Shown one piece after another: positions 1-8,604 of a DNA stretch of 34,207 bases. The translations under genes were made by a program, and so were the position numbers. The notes under the pieces were generated by a model, which was not told the origin of the DNA, did not search any database, and saw only the letters and a list, made by a program, of their open reading frames with translations. How positions within the stretch are numbered: the stretch's first letter is position 1; each line of letters begins with the position of its first letter. The stretch is from an uncultured Bacteroidales bacterium (GTDB taxonomy: Bacteria > Bacteroidota > Bacteroidia > Bacteroidales > Marinilabiliaceae): assembly GCA_937892095.1 (NCBI GenBank), contig CALAVC010000227.1, positions 1 to 34,207 on the forward strand, read 5' to 3'.

Positions 1-2025
1 ATAATATGGTATGAGCCTTATTTTTTTCTTCTGACTTGTTGTCGATGCTTTACGATAGAGCGTATTGGTCCAAGAGGTCTCATTACGAACCAAGACTTCA
101 CCCTCAAGACCAACGACACGATGTCCGTCGATAGTCATCTCAACTGGCGTAAAAGCACCATTTGAGGGTATGATAACGTTATCTATATCTAAGTCCTCAA
201 TGTCCTGACTTTCAACGCAATAAACTACCGGACCACGCATGACAGCCACCTGACCACGACTCTCCTCTACAAGAGGATTTGCTTCCACGATTTGCGCGTC
301 CATCGGCATGCTGAGCACAATCTCGTCGCCAACAGTCCAAACGTCTTCTATCGTCAAATAATCCTGTGGTCGCGCACTTATTATCTTACCCTTGTAAGTA
401 CACTTAACATCGCTCGAACACCAACCCGGCACACGCAAAGCAAACGTCATCTTTGCGTTTTTCTTTACACCTTTTGCCCGTTTTATGTTCTCAATTTTTA
501 TGCTGACCTTACCGTCCCACGGGTAATCGGTCGTTTGACGCAATGTTACCTCACCAAAGTTTTCAACTTTCAATTGAGCAGTGTTGGCGCCATATAGATT
601 AACAAACACTTTGCCTCGACCCACACTATATGCATAGTTATGCGTCTGACAAAGAGTACGAAGTGTATTGGGTGGACAACAAAAACAACTTATATATTCT
701 TTTCGTTCTTTGGGCCAACGAAGTTTGTATGGCAATTCGTCTGTCATTCGCATAGGGTTAGTATAAAAATACCTGCGTCCGTCAAGCGAAATGCCACTGA
801 GTATGCTGTTGTAAAAACACGTTTCCACAACGTCAGCATACTTAGCTTCACCAGTGGCCACAAACATACGCCAATTAAAGAGCATGTTGCCAATGTTGGC
901 ACACGTCTCGTTATGAGCCGTCGAGTGTGGTAGCTGATAGGGTCGACCAAAACTTTGATGAACTTTCTGAATGCTATCGGGTGTATAGTTGGTGCCGTCG
1001 GGCGACGTCCCGTCGTACAAAGCTCCACAACCACCTGTTATGTACATTTTCCTGTTCACAATATCTTGCCATATCGACGTCAGATTTTTCATCAGTTGCT
1101 CTTCGCCTTTCTCAATGTAGAGGTCTGCCACGCCAGCATATAAGTATGTCGAACGCACAGCATGTCCCATAGCTTGATATTGCTCGCGAAATGGCACACG
1201 ATCTTGGTTGTCATCTGTCCCATTTTCAACCATCCCCCTTATGTCGATAAAGTGCTGAGCGAGTTCCAAATATTTCTTATCGCCCGTCTCACGATAAAGC
1301 TCTGCAATGGCCATATAATGACTCGGGCAAATGGCATTTCGAGCCAATTCGTCGCTCGCTCTGTTATAGAACTCAATCAAGAAGTCGGCAGCCTTTATGC
1401 CAGCCTCGTAGAGTGTCGTTTTACCCGTGGCTCTTTTGTGGATTATGCCAGCCGTAATGAGGTGCCCCAAGTTATACGTCTCAAAATTTAATCTATTGCC
1501 AAAAGCACCATCATCGGCCTTGCCTGTTGCCGTGCCAATCACAGTATTGTCTGCCTCGGCTTGCATTGCCTTACGCTTATTACGCTCCGCTATTATCACA
1601 GGCGTATGGATGTATCCGTCGGCACGCTGACTCTTAACAACACAACCTATGAACCTGTCCATAATTTCGGCAAGCTCGGGGTCATGATTAACTGCATAGA
1701 CCGAGGCTACAGCTTCAAGCCACTTATACATGTCGCCATCATGAAATGGAGGTCCGTGGTGTACGCCCTCTTTTTCGCCACTCGCAATCAAAAAATTATT
1801 CCAGCCTTTCCCATAATCCGTTTGCCAAGTTTTCCACATATTCTTTACACCGTCTTCACTGAGTGTCTTGAACCAATCTGCCCAAAAGCCATCTGTCCAC
1901 ACAACCTTCCCAAGTTCACTTGCAGACATCACTGCGTGTTCGCTCGCATGAGTGTCTGTCATTCCTTGCGACATCATTGCGTTTGCCATTAAAACGCAAA
2001 AAGCAGTTGTTACTATTCTTTTCAT
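1..2025 (-). CDS. GH127 beta-L-arabinofuranosidase (DUF1680 family), 3' end outside window
   Basis: Secreted glycoside hydrolase expected to release terminal beta-L-arabinofuranose from plant-derived arabinans or arabinose-rich glycoproteins in the periplasm. The frame is open from an ATG at 2025-2023 to the window edge, giving 675 residues with no stop. It begins with a signal peptide (MKRIVTTAFCVLMANA). The family's zinc/nucleophile site is complete: HNETC (Glu373, Cys375) and FCCPPN (Cys449, Cys450), matching the Glu, Cys and Cys-Cys arrangement of Bifidobacterium HypBA1, where one cysteine of the pair is the nucleophile. An alpha/alpha-barrel-like region comes first, then a beta-rich C-terminal part from about residue 465. 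It is divergent from the barrel-gene remnant that starts at 2150. Family assignment is firm; the exact substrate is inferred. Confidence 0.9.
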   Translation of the reverse strand, partial: MKRIVTTAFCVLMANAMMSQGMTDTHASEHAVMSASELGKVVWTDGFWADWFKTLSEDGVKNMWKTWQTDYGKGWNNFLIASGEKEGVHHGPPFHDGDMYKWLEAVASVYAVNHDPELAEIMDRFIGCVVKSQRADGYIHTPVIIAERNKRKAMQAEADNTVIGTATGKADDGAFGNRLNFETYNLGHLITAGIIHKRATGKTTLYEAGIKAADFLIEFYNRASDELARNAICPSHYMAIAELYRETGDKKYLELAQHFIDIRGMVENGTDDNQDRVPFREQYQAMGHAVRSTYLYAGVADLYIEKGEEQLMKNLTSIWQDIVNRKMYITGGCGALYDGTSPDGTNYTPDSIQKVHQSFGRPYQLPHSTAHNETCANIGNMLFNWRMFVATGEAKYADVVETCFYNSILSGISLDGRRYFYTNPMRMTDELPYKLRWPKERKEYISCFCCPPNTLRTLCQTHNYAYSVGRGKVFVNLYGANTAQLKVENFGEVTLRQTTDYPWDGKVSIKIENIKRAKGVKKNAKMTFALRVPGWCSSDVKCTYKGKIISARPQDYLTIEDVWTVGDEIVLSMPMDAQIVEANPLVEESRGQVAVMRGPVVYCVESQDIEDLDIDNVIIPSNGAFTPVEMTIDGHRVVGLEGEVLVRNETSWTNTLYRKASTTSQKKKIRLIPYY

Positions 2026-2091
2026 TCTGTTTCGTTTACTGTTTCTTATTCTTTCGTAAACGAAATTAATAATTTATTTGCACATGTCAGT

Positions 2092-2122
2092 TTTGCCGAC
2101 AATATCCATTATCATATCTTTG
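2092..2122 (+). promoter_or_regulatory. Bacteroidetes-type promoter (TTTG-N19-TATCTTTG)
   Basis: TTTG at 2092-2095, a 19-base spacer and TATCTTTG at 2115-2122 match the Bacteroidetes primary sigma-factor consensus (TTTG, 19-21 bases, TAnnTTTG) exactly. Transcription would begin about 2128, just before a GTG at 2150 that opens a good signal peptide. This argues against the longer in-frame start at 2078. The downstream gene is now a remnant, so the promoter may be driving a dead gene. Confidence 0.7.
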
Positions 2123-2149
2123 TTTACCAAAACATCAAAACACATCAAC

Positions 2150-2949
2150 GTGAAGAAATTTTTCCTATTCTGTCTTTCACTCTTCCCACTCGCAGCCACA
2201 TCACAAAACATCGAAATTTCTGGCGTCATTCTCGACTCACTCAGTCTCACAGCGATACCTTATGCCACCATTGGACTTTTTTCTGTTGCCGACAGCACTC
2301 CACGTGGCGCAACCATTTCAGACACAACTGGAGTTTTTTCACTCAAAACCAACAGAAATGGTCGGCACACCCTAATCATCACATCGCTCGGCAAGCAGAC
2401 ATACCGCAAACCCATATACATGAGAAAAGGGAAATCTTAATGTCGGAAAAATTTTAATTGCCGACGACACACAAAACACGCTTAAACATATCGGGCAAAA
2501 TGCGTCATTTCGACATTCGAAGCAAAGTCTCCGACCAAAAGCGTTCTACTTGGAAACCTCGTCTTTTCACCAATGTGCAGCAAGACCTCCCACACGACAT
2601 AAATCTTATGGCCGCCTTTGCAATCGAGGGCGGACAAGTCAGCCTACAAAAAGAGTCCAACGTATTCACTGCCGCAATGTTCAACGCTTCACATTCGTTT
2701 GCCAACGGCAAATTTCATATCGGTCTGAACGCAGCTTCACCTCTCAAATCAAGTGGCAAAATCGAAATGATTGAAAAAACTACCACAGACAGCTATACTT
2801 CAGAATCTCACACACTATACCCAGTCAGACGCATAGCCTGTAGCTTCACATACAATTTTGGCAACACCACAGTTCGCGAACGAAGCAATCGCACCAACAT
2901 CAACGAAGATGACAGCTCCTCTCGTCGAAACTCACAACCAATGATGTAG
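2150..2949 (+). pseudogene. Remnant of an outer-membrane beta-barrel (TonB-receptor-like) protein gene
   Basis: Two pieces of one gene survive. From GTG 2150 to 2440 there is a signal peptide (VKKFFLFCLSLFPLAATSQ) and a carboxypeptidase-regulatory-like beta-sandwich (EISGVILDSLSLTAIPYAT). From about 2540 to 2949, in another frame, lies the end of a beta-barrel: alternating strands and a terminal strand VRRIACSFTYNFGN with a charged tail, as in the outer-membrane beta-barrel family related to TonB receptors. Near 2433 the reading shifts: the third frame continues sensibly as NVGKILIADDTQ until about 2500, then the first frame takes over. The family is usually about 700-900 residues, so a large internal deletion plus frameshifts is inferred. 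The start was chosen from the promoter and signal peptide. Confidence 0.75.
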
Positions 2950-2975
2950 TTACGCTTTTTTAACAACATCATAAC

Positions 2976-3006
2976 TTTTTTATTTTGACGATAATTAAGA
3001 CCTTTG
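2976..3006 (+). promoter_or_regulatory. Candidate promoter for the HlyD/ABC-2 operon
   Basis: TTTT at 2976-2979, 19 bases, then GACCTTTG at 2999-3006 is one mismatch from consensus in each element (TTTG and TAnnTTTG). It lies 27 bases before the ATG at 3034. Position and spacing are right, but the matches are imperfect. Confidence 0.35.
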
Positions 3007-3033
3007 CACCGAATTGAAATCTCGTATCATAAA

Positions 3034-4017
3034 ATGAAGAAAAATTTTAGCCTGACTATTCTCCTAACTTGCGTTCTGTTGTGCGTCATAGTAGCCATCG
3101 TTATTGTTGGAGCTCTTCTGCCCGAAAAAAATGAAGTCATTCAAGGTGAAATTGAAATGACAGACTATCGAGTCAGCAGCAAGGTTCCCGGACGTGTAAA
3201 AGAAATCCGCGTATCTGAAGGCGACTTTGTCCACAAAGGCGACACACTCGTCATCCTCGAAGCTCCCGAAGTCGAAGCTAAACTTAGTCAGGCTAACGCA
3301 GCCCTCGAAGCCGCACAAGCCATCGAACAAAAAGCCAAAGCAGGCGCGCGTGCTGAACAAGTGCAAGCCGCCTACGAGATGTGGCAAAAAGCAAAAGCAG
3401 GTCTCGACGTTGCACAAAAAACCTACAACAGAGTCATAGACCTCTATGCCGATAGCGTCATAAGCGCACAAAAACGCGACGAAGCCGAGGCCAACCTCAA
3501 CGCCATGAAAGCCACCGAGCATGCCGCCAAAAGCCAATACGACATGGCCGTCAACGGTACACAACGCGAAGACATCGAAGCCGCCCAAGCACAAGTCAAT
3601 CGTGCACGTGGTGCTGTCAGCGAGGTAAATTCTTACGTTAGCGAGACCATTCTAACCGCTCTCGAAGATGGTTCAGTAACTGAAATATTTCCCGAACTTG
3701 GCGAACTCGTTGGCACAGGCTCCCCTCTACTCAACGTTGCCATGACCAATCAAGTGTGGTTCACCTTCAATATCCGCGAAGACCTACTTGCAGGTCTATC
3801 TGTTGGCAATCAATACAAGGCCTACATCCCCTATCTCGACAAAGAAGTCGACATCAAAATCACACGTATGAAAGACGTCGGCACCTATGCAATCTGGAAA
3901 GCAACAAAAGCTCTCGACCAATACGACCTCAAAACTTTCGAAGTAAAAGCCGTACCCATCAACATTGCCGACGTAAGTGGCGTATGCGAAGGCATGACTG
4001 CCATTTTCCGCAAGTAA
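3034..4017 (+). CDS. HlyD-family membrane fusion (periplasmic adaptor) protein
   Basis: Periplasmic adaptor of an efflux or secretion complex, linking inner-membrane permeases to an outer-membrane TolC-type channel. The 327-residue product has one N-terminal membrane helix (about residues 6-28), a lipoyl/biotinyl-like half-motif (VPGRVKEIRVSEGDFVHKGD), a long Ala/Lys/Glu-rich coiled-coil hairpin from about 75 to 200, the second lipoyl half (GSVTEIFPELGELVGTGSPL) and a beta-barrel domain. ATG 3034 is preferred over an upstream in-frame TTG at 3004 because it begins directly with MKKNF and the membrane helix. It is followed 21 bases later by two ABC-2 permeases, the order seen in YbhG/YbhF/YbhS/YbhR-type operons but without the ATPase. 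The substrate is unknown. Confidence 0.88.
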   Translation: MKKNFSLTILLTCVLLCVIVAIVIVGALLPEKNEVIQGEIEMTDYRVSSKVPGRVKEIRVSEGDFVHKGDTLVILEAPEVEAKLSQANAALEAAQAIEQKAKAGARAEQVQAAYEMWQKAKAGLDVAQKTYNRVIDLYADSVISAQKRDEAEANLNAMKATEHAAKSQYDMAVNGTQREDIEAAQAQVNRARGAVSEVNSYVSETILTALEDGSVTEIFPELGELVGTGSPLLNVAMTNQVWFTFNIREDLLAGLSVGNQYKAYIPYLDKEVDIKITRMKDVGTYAIWKATKALDQYDLKTFEVKAVPINIADVSGVCEGMTAIFRK

Positions 4018-4038
4018 TCTTTAAGGGGAAAAACAATC

Positions 4039-5229
4039 ATGTTAAGCGTCTTCAAAGATCGTGCAATGCGCGTATGGCGTATAGCCATGCGTGAGGTTCG
4101 CACTTTTGAGCACCGACCTCTGCTCATTTTCTGCATGCTTATCGCCCCCATCTTCTGTGTCTTCTTTTTTACCGACATGATGAGCGAAGGTCTGCCAGCA
4201 AAGCTACCCGCAGGTCTTGTCGATGAAGACGACACACAAACAACCCGACAAATTGTGCGCATCCTCGGCAGCATGCGCACAACGGACCTTTCCAAACGAT
4301 ATGCAACATTCTCCGACGCACATGCTGCTATGCTACGCGGAGAAATATATGCTTTTATGTACATTCCCGCTGGCACCACACAAGAAGCCATCGCAAGCCG
4401 ACAACCTAAGATTTCGTTCTATACCTCCGACGTATTCTTCTTGCCAGCATCACTGCTTATGAAAGACTTGCGGACCATCTCCGAGATGACAGGTATGGCC
4501 ATAACCCGAGCAACACTGCAAGCCAAAGGACTCAACAATGGTCAGATAATGGGAGTTCTGCGTCCAATAGTGGTCGAGGCACACCCTCTCACCAATTCAT
4601 ATCTCAACTATTCCATACTCCTCACCAACGGCATAGTGCCAGGCATAATAATCATACTCATCCTCCTCACAACAGCCTATGCCATCGGCATGGAGTGGAA
4701 ACGAGGCACACAAAAATCTGTTTTCCGACATTTAGCCGACAACAGTGTCCCCATATTCCTCACTGGCAAATTATTGCCACAAACCATTCTCTATACGCTA
4801 CAATTTTGGGCAATGTATGTCTACCTCTACGTCATTCTCGACTTCCCATGCCTTTCCGGGATGATTCCAATGATGCTCATTGCCTTCATCACTGTCCTCG
4901 CTGCACAAGCCTTCTCCGTTGTCGTCTTCGGCATCTTTGCTGGTCAAATGCGCCTCTCGATGTCTGCTTGCGCACTCTTTGGCGTGCTATCCATCTCGCT
5001 CGCCGGATTCTCCTACCCCACGACAGCCATGTATCCCGTCCTCCAATGGGTAGCCAGCTTATTGCCTCTACGCAACTACTTCCTCCTCTACGCCAATCAA
5101 GCCCTCAATGGGTATCCCATCGTCTACGCTTGGCAGCCACTCCTTATGATGTTCGTCACCATGGCTCTTCCGCTACTCTTCCTCCGACGCTATCGCACAG
5201 CCCTCACGCAAATAGACTACAAACCCTAA
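4039..5229 (+). CDS. ABC-2 type transporter permease (first of pair)
   Basis: Inner-membrane permease of the ABC-2 superfamily (YhhJ/YbhR-like architecture), 396 residues. It has one N-terminal membrane helix (about residues 30-48), a soluble extracytoplasmic domain of about 130 residues, and a C-terminal block of about five to six helices containing GIVPGIIIILILLTTAYAIG and the conserved EWKRGT turn. It ends 10 bases before the second permease and probably forms a heterodimer with it. No nucleotide-binding subunit lies within this operon, so the energy source is either an ATPase encoded elsewhere or unknown. The transported substrate cannot be read from sequence. Confidence 0.85.
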   Translation: MLSVFKDRAMRVWRIAMREVRTFEHRPLLIFCMLIAPIFCVFFFTDMMSEGLPAKLPAGLVDEDDTQTTRQIVRILGSMRTTDLSKRYATFSDAHAAMLRGEIYAFMYIPAGTTQEAIASRQPKISFYTSDVFFLPASLLMKDLRTISEMTGMAITRATLQAKGLNNGQIMGVLRPIVVEAHPLTNSYLNYSILLTNGIVPGIIIILILLTTAYAIGMEWKRGTQKSVFRHLADNSVPIFLTGKLLPQTILYTLQFWAMYVYLYVILDFPCLSGMIPMMLIAFITVLAAQAFSVVVFGIFAGQMRLSMSACALFGVLSISLAGFSYPTTAMYPVLQWVASLLPLRNYFLLYANQALNGYPIVYAWQPLLMMFVTMALPLLFLRRYRTALTQIDYKP

Positions 5230-5239
5230 TCTCGCAGCA

Positions 5240-6403
5240 ATGAACGACATAGCCAAAGTCTGGTGGCACGAACTTGGTGAAGTATTTCACGATGGTGGCA
5301 TAATAATTTTCGTCATCATCCTACCCCTTTTCTATCCCCTACTCTACGCCATTGTCTACGGCACAGAAGTCGCACGCGACGTGCCCATTGCCATAGTCGA
5401 CGATAGCCATACAGCCCTCTCACGCTCTTTTGTTCGTGCCATCGATGCCTGTCCCGAGACTCAAGTCTTTGCCAAGTGCGCCAACATGTCCGACGCTCGA
5501 CACCTACTCATGAAACGCGATGTCTACGGAATAGTACACATTCCCACGACTTTTGAATCCGACATCCGTGATGGTCGCCAAACCTACGTAGGTGCCTACT
5601 CCGACGTCAGCTCTATGATCTACTACAAAAATCTGCTCCTACCCTGCACCAACGTATCACTCGAGTTTAATCGCAACATAAAAATCGACAAACTCTCGTC
5701 CGCCATGTCCGACCGCGAACAAGCAGTCGCCAAGATGCCAATCGACTATCAACACGTCATGCTCTACAACCCACAAGGCGGATTCGATAGCTTCATTTTG
5801 CCACCCGTCCTCATGCTCATCGTACAGCAAGCCATGCTTTTGGGCATTGGCATGGCCATGGGGCGCGTCCGCGAAAACAACCATGGCTATGCCGTTCCAC
5901 AATCCCTATCCACCGTTAACCCACTCAAAATAATTTTCGGCAAACTATTCTTCTACGTCCCACTATTCGTTGTCCTCGCGCTCTACATGCACATTGGCGT
6001 AACCCACATGTTTCGCCTACCCGAGCTTGGCCACTATCTCACCGCCATCGCCTTCCTCATACCCTACGTCGTCGCTTGCTGCCTACTCGGACTCTCACTT
6101 TCTGCATTCCTCTACCGTCGCGAAGACACAATTCTGCTATTCGTCTTCATGTCCGTCCCCCTACTCTTCCTTAGCGGCGTATCATGGCCTGGTAGCAACA
6201 TGCCTCTATTCTGGAAAATATTTGGTAGCATATTCCCCTCCACCTATGGTCTACCTGCCTACGTCCGCATATCTTCCATGGGAGCCACCATCTCCGACGT
6301 CTCTCCAGAAATGATTCACATTTGGATTCTCATTGCCGTCTATTTCATCATATCCTGCATATTTACCTCTCGCCAAATGTCTCGAATAAGGAGACAGAAC
6401 TGA
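5240..6403 (+). CDS. ABC-2 type transporter permease (second of pair)
   Basis: Partner permease, 387 residues, with the same plan as its neighbour: an N-terminal helix (IIIFVIILPLFYPLLYAIVYG), an extracytoplasmic domain starting near VPIAIVDDSH, then a C-terminal helical bundle including FILPPVLMLIVQQAMLLGIG and a late LFLSGVSWP turn typical of ABC-2 permeases. Cytoplasmic termini are predicted. The last gene of the operon, it is followed by 249 bases without a gene that hold the promoter and palindrome of the polysaccharide operon. Family assignment is secure; the cargo is unknown. Confidence 0.85.
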   Translation: MNDIAKVWWHELGEVFHDGGIIIFVIILPLFYPLLYAIVYGTEVARDVPIAIVDDSHTALSRSFVRAIDACPETQVFAKCANMSDARHLLMKRDVYGIVHIPTTFESDIRDGRQTYVGAYSDVSSMIYYKNLLLPCTNVSLEFNRNIKIDKLSSAMSDREQAVAKMPIDYQHVMLYNPQGGFDSFILPPVLMLIVQQAMLLGIGMAMGRVRENNHGYAVPQSLSTVNPLKIIFGKLFFYVPLFVVLALYMHIGVTHMFRLPELGHYLTAIAFLIPYVVACCLLGLSLSAFLYRREDTILLFVFMSVPLLFLSGVSWPGSNMPLFWKIFGSIFPSTYGLPAYVRISSMGATISDVSPEMIHIWILIAVYFIISCIFTSRQMSRIRRQN

Positions 6404-6453
6404 CGGTAAATAAAACTCTTTCCCTCCCCAAATCAATTTCAACGTCAAACACC

Positions 6454-6484
6454 TTTCCACTCATAATTATTATTTATAAATTTG
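6454..6484 (+). promoter_or_regulatory. Promoter of the upxY/polysaccharide operon
   Basis: TTTC at 6454-6457, 19 bases, then TAAATTTG at 6477-6484 gives an exact Bacteroidetes -7 element and a three-of-four -33 element with ideal spacing. Transcription would begin near 6490, leaving a leader of about 160 bases before upxY. The TTTG of the -7 element is also the first four bases of a 13-bp palindrome arm. I found no inverted repeats bracketing the promoter that would mark it as invertible, unlike many Bacteroides capsule promoters. Confidence 0.6.
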
Positions 6485-6510
6485 CTTTGTTGGTAACCCA
6501 ACAAAGCAAA
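6481..6510. repeat. Perfect 13-bp inverted repeat overlapping the upxY promoter
   Basis: The left arm 6481-6493 (TTTGCTTTGTTGG) is exactly complementary to the right arm 6498-6510 (CCAACAAAGCAAA) around a four-base loop, TAAC. It could be a weak terminator for the upstream ABC operon, but on the + strand it is followed by A residues rather than T. Because it overlaps the -7 element and the predicted start site, an operator for a dimeric DNA-binding protein is an equally good reading. Confidence 0.6.
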
Positions 6511-6652
6511 AAATCGTACACACAAGCACAATAGTTGACACAATTTTAGCTCTCTCTAAAATGTCGAAACTAAACAAGCGCACACACAACAGCCTGAGTA
6601 TTAGCAATTTAGCTAACACTTGGGGAGTTAAAGATTTGGCTACAAACCAGTT
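6511..6652 (+). promoter_or_regulatory. Untranslated leader of upxY
   Basis: About 140 bases between the palindrome and the upxY start contain no convincing gene. A 71-codon frame starting at 6561 overlaps upxY and has no protein-like character. A short inverted repeat, TTAGC-AATTTA-GCTAA, lies at 6600-6615. In Bacteroides fragilis and B. thetaiotaomicron, UpxY proteins act on the leaders of their own operons, so this is the likely site of action. That role is inferred. Confidence 0.35.
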
Positions 6653-7261
6653 TTGGACACAACAATCCGAGATAAAACACAATGGTTCGTCTTGCGAGTC
6701 AAGTGGCGACACGAGTTCGATGTCGCACAACTCCTCACACAGCAAGGCGTTGAATCTTTTGTCGCCAAACGCATAGAACTTGTAAGTACACCCTCAGCAC
6801 CCCGACACAAACAAAAAAAGGAAGTCGTCGTAATCCCCGAAATAGTTTTCGTCCATTCAACGCACAGATTCCTCAACGATTTCCTACGCCTACTCACCGT
6901 TCGACATCACTACGTTGTCTACTTCGCAACGACAACCGACAATGCACACCGAACCATAATGATTGTCCCCGACAAGCAAATGGAAAGTTTCATCCAAGTA
7001 GCCAAGCACTACGAACAAGACATTCGCTACTTCTCTCCCGATGATCTTTCGCTCTCCCAAGGCGACACGGTGCGCATCTGTGGCGGACCATTCGATGGCG
7101 CCATTGGCACACTCACTCGCATAAAAGGGCAACGCGACAAACGCGTCTTCGTCAAAATAGAAAACATAGCCACAGTCGTAACTGCAGCCCTCGAACCAGA
7201 ATATATCGAAGTACTTTCCTCTGCGCACACCCCAAAATCTAAGCGCACCAACATATCATAA
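6653..7261 (+). CDS. UpxY-type NusG-family transcription antiterminator
   Basis: Specialised NusG paralogue that should ride with RNA polymerase and prevent premature termination within this polysaccharide operon. The 202-residue product has an NGN domain (about residues 10-115) opening with QWFVLRVKWRHEFDVAQLL, the characteristic KWYVLRV-type start, and a C-terminal KOW domain (about 140-190) with LSQGDTVRICGGPFDGAIG. The start is TTG at 6653: the frame is closed by TAA at 6629-6631 and there is no ATG before the NGN core, so this non-ATG start is well constrained. It is the first gene of the operon, as usual for Bacteroides capsule loci, with ugd 18 bases downstream. No UpxZ-type gene follows. 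Confidence 0.85.
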   Translation: MDTTIRDKTQWFVLRVKWRHEFDVAQLLTQQGVESFVAKRIELVSTPSAPRHKQKKEVVVIPEIVFVHSTHRFLNDFLRLLTVRHHYVVYFATTTDNAHRTIMIVPDKQMESFIQVAKHYEQDIRYFSPDDLSLSQGDTVRICGGPFDGAIGTLTRIKGQRDKRVFVKIENIATVVTAALEPEYIEVLSSAHTPKSKRTNIS

Positions 7262-7279
7262 TACAAAGCAGTTCGCTCA

Positions 7280-8593
7280 ATGAAAATTGCAGTCGTAGGC
7301 ACCGGATACGTCGGACTCGTCTCTGGCACTTGTTTTGCCGAAATGGGCGTAGATGTTACTTGCATCGATGTCGACACCGCCAAAATCAACGCACTTATTG
7401 CTGGCGAGATACCCATCTACGAACCAGGACTCGAAGAACTCGTCAATCGAAATGCTCGCGAAAACAGACTACACTTCACGACCAAACTTGCCGACTGCAT
7501 CAACGACGTCGAAGTTGTTTTTAGTGCCGTTGGCACTCCTCCCGACGAAGATGGCAGTGCAGACCTACGCTACGTCATCGAAGTGGCTCGCACCTTCGGA
7601 CGCACAATCAACAAATATGCAGTACTCGTTACCAAATCAACCGTGCCCGTTGGTACAGCAGCACGAGTAAAAGCCACAGTAAACGAAGAACTTCAAAAAC
7701 GCGGTATAAACATACCCTTCGATGTCGCCTCCAATCCCGAATTCCTCAAAGAAGGCGCAGCCATAAAAGACTTTATGAGTCCCGACCGCGTCGTAGTCGG
7801 TGTCGATAGCGAACGAGCAAAAGACCTAATGACAAAGCTCTATCGCCCATTCCTACTCAACAACTTCCGCGTCATTTTCACGGACATACCATCGGCCGAG
7901 ATGATAAAATATGCAGCCAACTCCATGCTTGCCACACGCATATCATTCATGAACGACATTGCCAACCTATGCGAACTCGTAGGTGCCGATGTCAACATGG
8001 TCCGCAAAGGCATTGGCTCCGACTCTCGCATAGGCTCCAAGTTCCTCTACCCAGGTTGTGGATATGGAGGCTCTTGCTTTCCCAAAGATGTCAAGGCACT
8101 CATCAAAACGGCCGAACAAAACGGATACTCAATGCGAGTCCTCAAAGCCGTCGAAGATGTCAACCAGTCGCAAAAAGAAATACTTTTCCATAAACTGACG
8201 AAGCTCTTCCCCGAAGGACTCAAAAACAAAAACATTGCCATTTGGGGACTTTCTTTCAAGCCCGAAACCGATGACATGCGCGAGGCTACATCGCTCGTAA
8301 TGATTAAACGACTCACCGACTCTGGTGTCAACATCAAAGTCTTCGACCCAGTTGCTATGCCCGAATGTCGCCGACGAGTAGGCAACGTCGTCTCATACGC
8401 TGTCGACATGTACGACGCCACCCTCGATGCCGACGCACTACTCCTCCTCACCGAATGGAAACAGTTTCGCATGCCTGCATGGGCTGTCATTCGAAAATCC
8501 ATGCGCACTCCCCTCATTCTCGATGGTCGAAACATCTACGATCTCGCCGAACTCTCCGAATTTGGCTTCGCCTATCACTCAATTGGTCGATAA
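7280..8593 (+). CDS. ugd: UDP-glucose 6-dehydrogenase
   Basis: Cytoplasmic NAD-dependent enzyme oxidising UDP-glucose twice to UDP-glucuronate, precursor of uronic-acid-containing polysaccharides. The 437-residue length is typical. The N-terminal Rossmann motif VVGTGYVGLVSG (5-16) binds NAD. The catalytic cysteine is Cys266 in GYGGSCFPKD, with the conserved Lys210 in AEMIKYAANS and Glu154 in SNPEFLKEG. The C-terminal UDP-binding domain includes WGLSFKPETDDMREA. All catalytic residues are present, so the enzyme should be active. It sits second in the operon after upxY and implies an acidic glycan product. Confidence 0.95.
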   Translation: MKIAVVGTGYVGLVSGTCFAEMGVDVTCIDVDTAKINALIAGEIPIYEPGLEELVNRNARENRLHFTTKLADCINDVEVVFSAVGTPPDEDGSADLRYVIEVARTFGRTINKYAVLVTKSTVPVGTAARVKATVNEELQKRGINIPFDVASNPEFLKEGAAIKDFMSPDRVVVGVDSERAKDLMTKLYRPFLLNNFRVIFTDIPSAEMIKYAANSMLATRISFMNDIANLCELVGADVNMVRKGIGSDSRIGSKFLYPGCGYGGSCFPKDVKALIKTAEQNGYSMRVLKAVEDVNQSQKEILFHKLTKLFPEGLKNKNIAIWGLSFKPETDDMREATSLVMIKRLTDSGVNIKVFDPVAMPECRRRVGNVVSYAVDMYDATLDADALLLLTEWKQFRMPAWAVIRKSMRTPLILDGRNIYDLAELSEFGFAYHSIGR

Positions 8594-8604
8594 ACAAACC
8601 TAAT

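Noticed and set aside
6454..6652. Invertible capsule promoter
   Set aside because: No pair of inverted repeats bracketing the promoter could be found; the only palindrome is a compact hairpin overlapping the -7 element.
2505..8535. Antisense frames such as 3064-3594, 3885-4391 and 8047-8535
   Set aside because: They mirror well-defined genes with family motifs on the + strand and show typical shadow composition.
8365..8604. 80-codon upstream extension of the LicD gene
   Set aside because: It overlaps ugd out of frame and is Arg/His-rich shadow sequence; ATG 8605 gives a normal LicD start.
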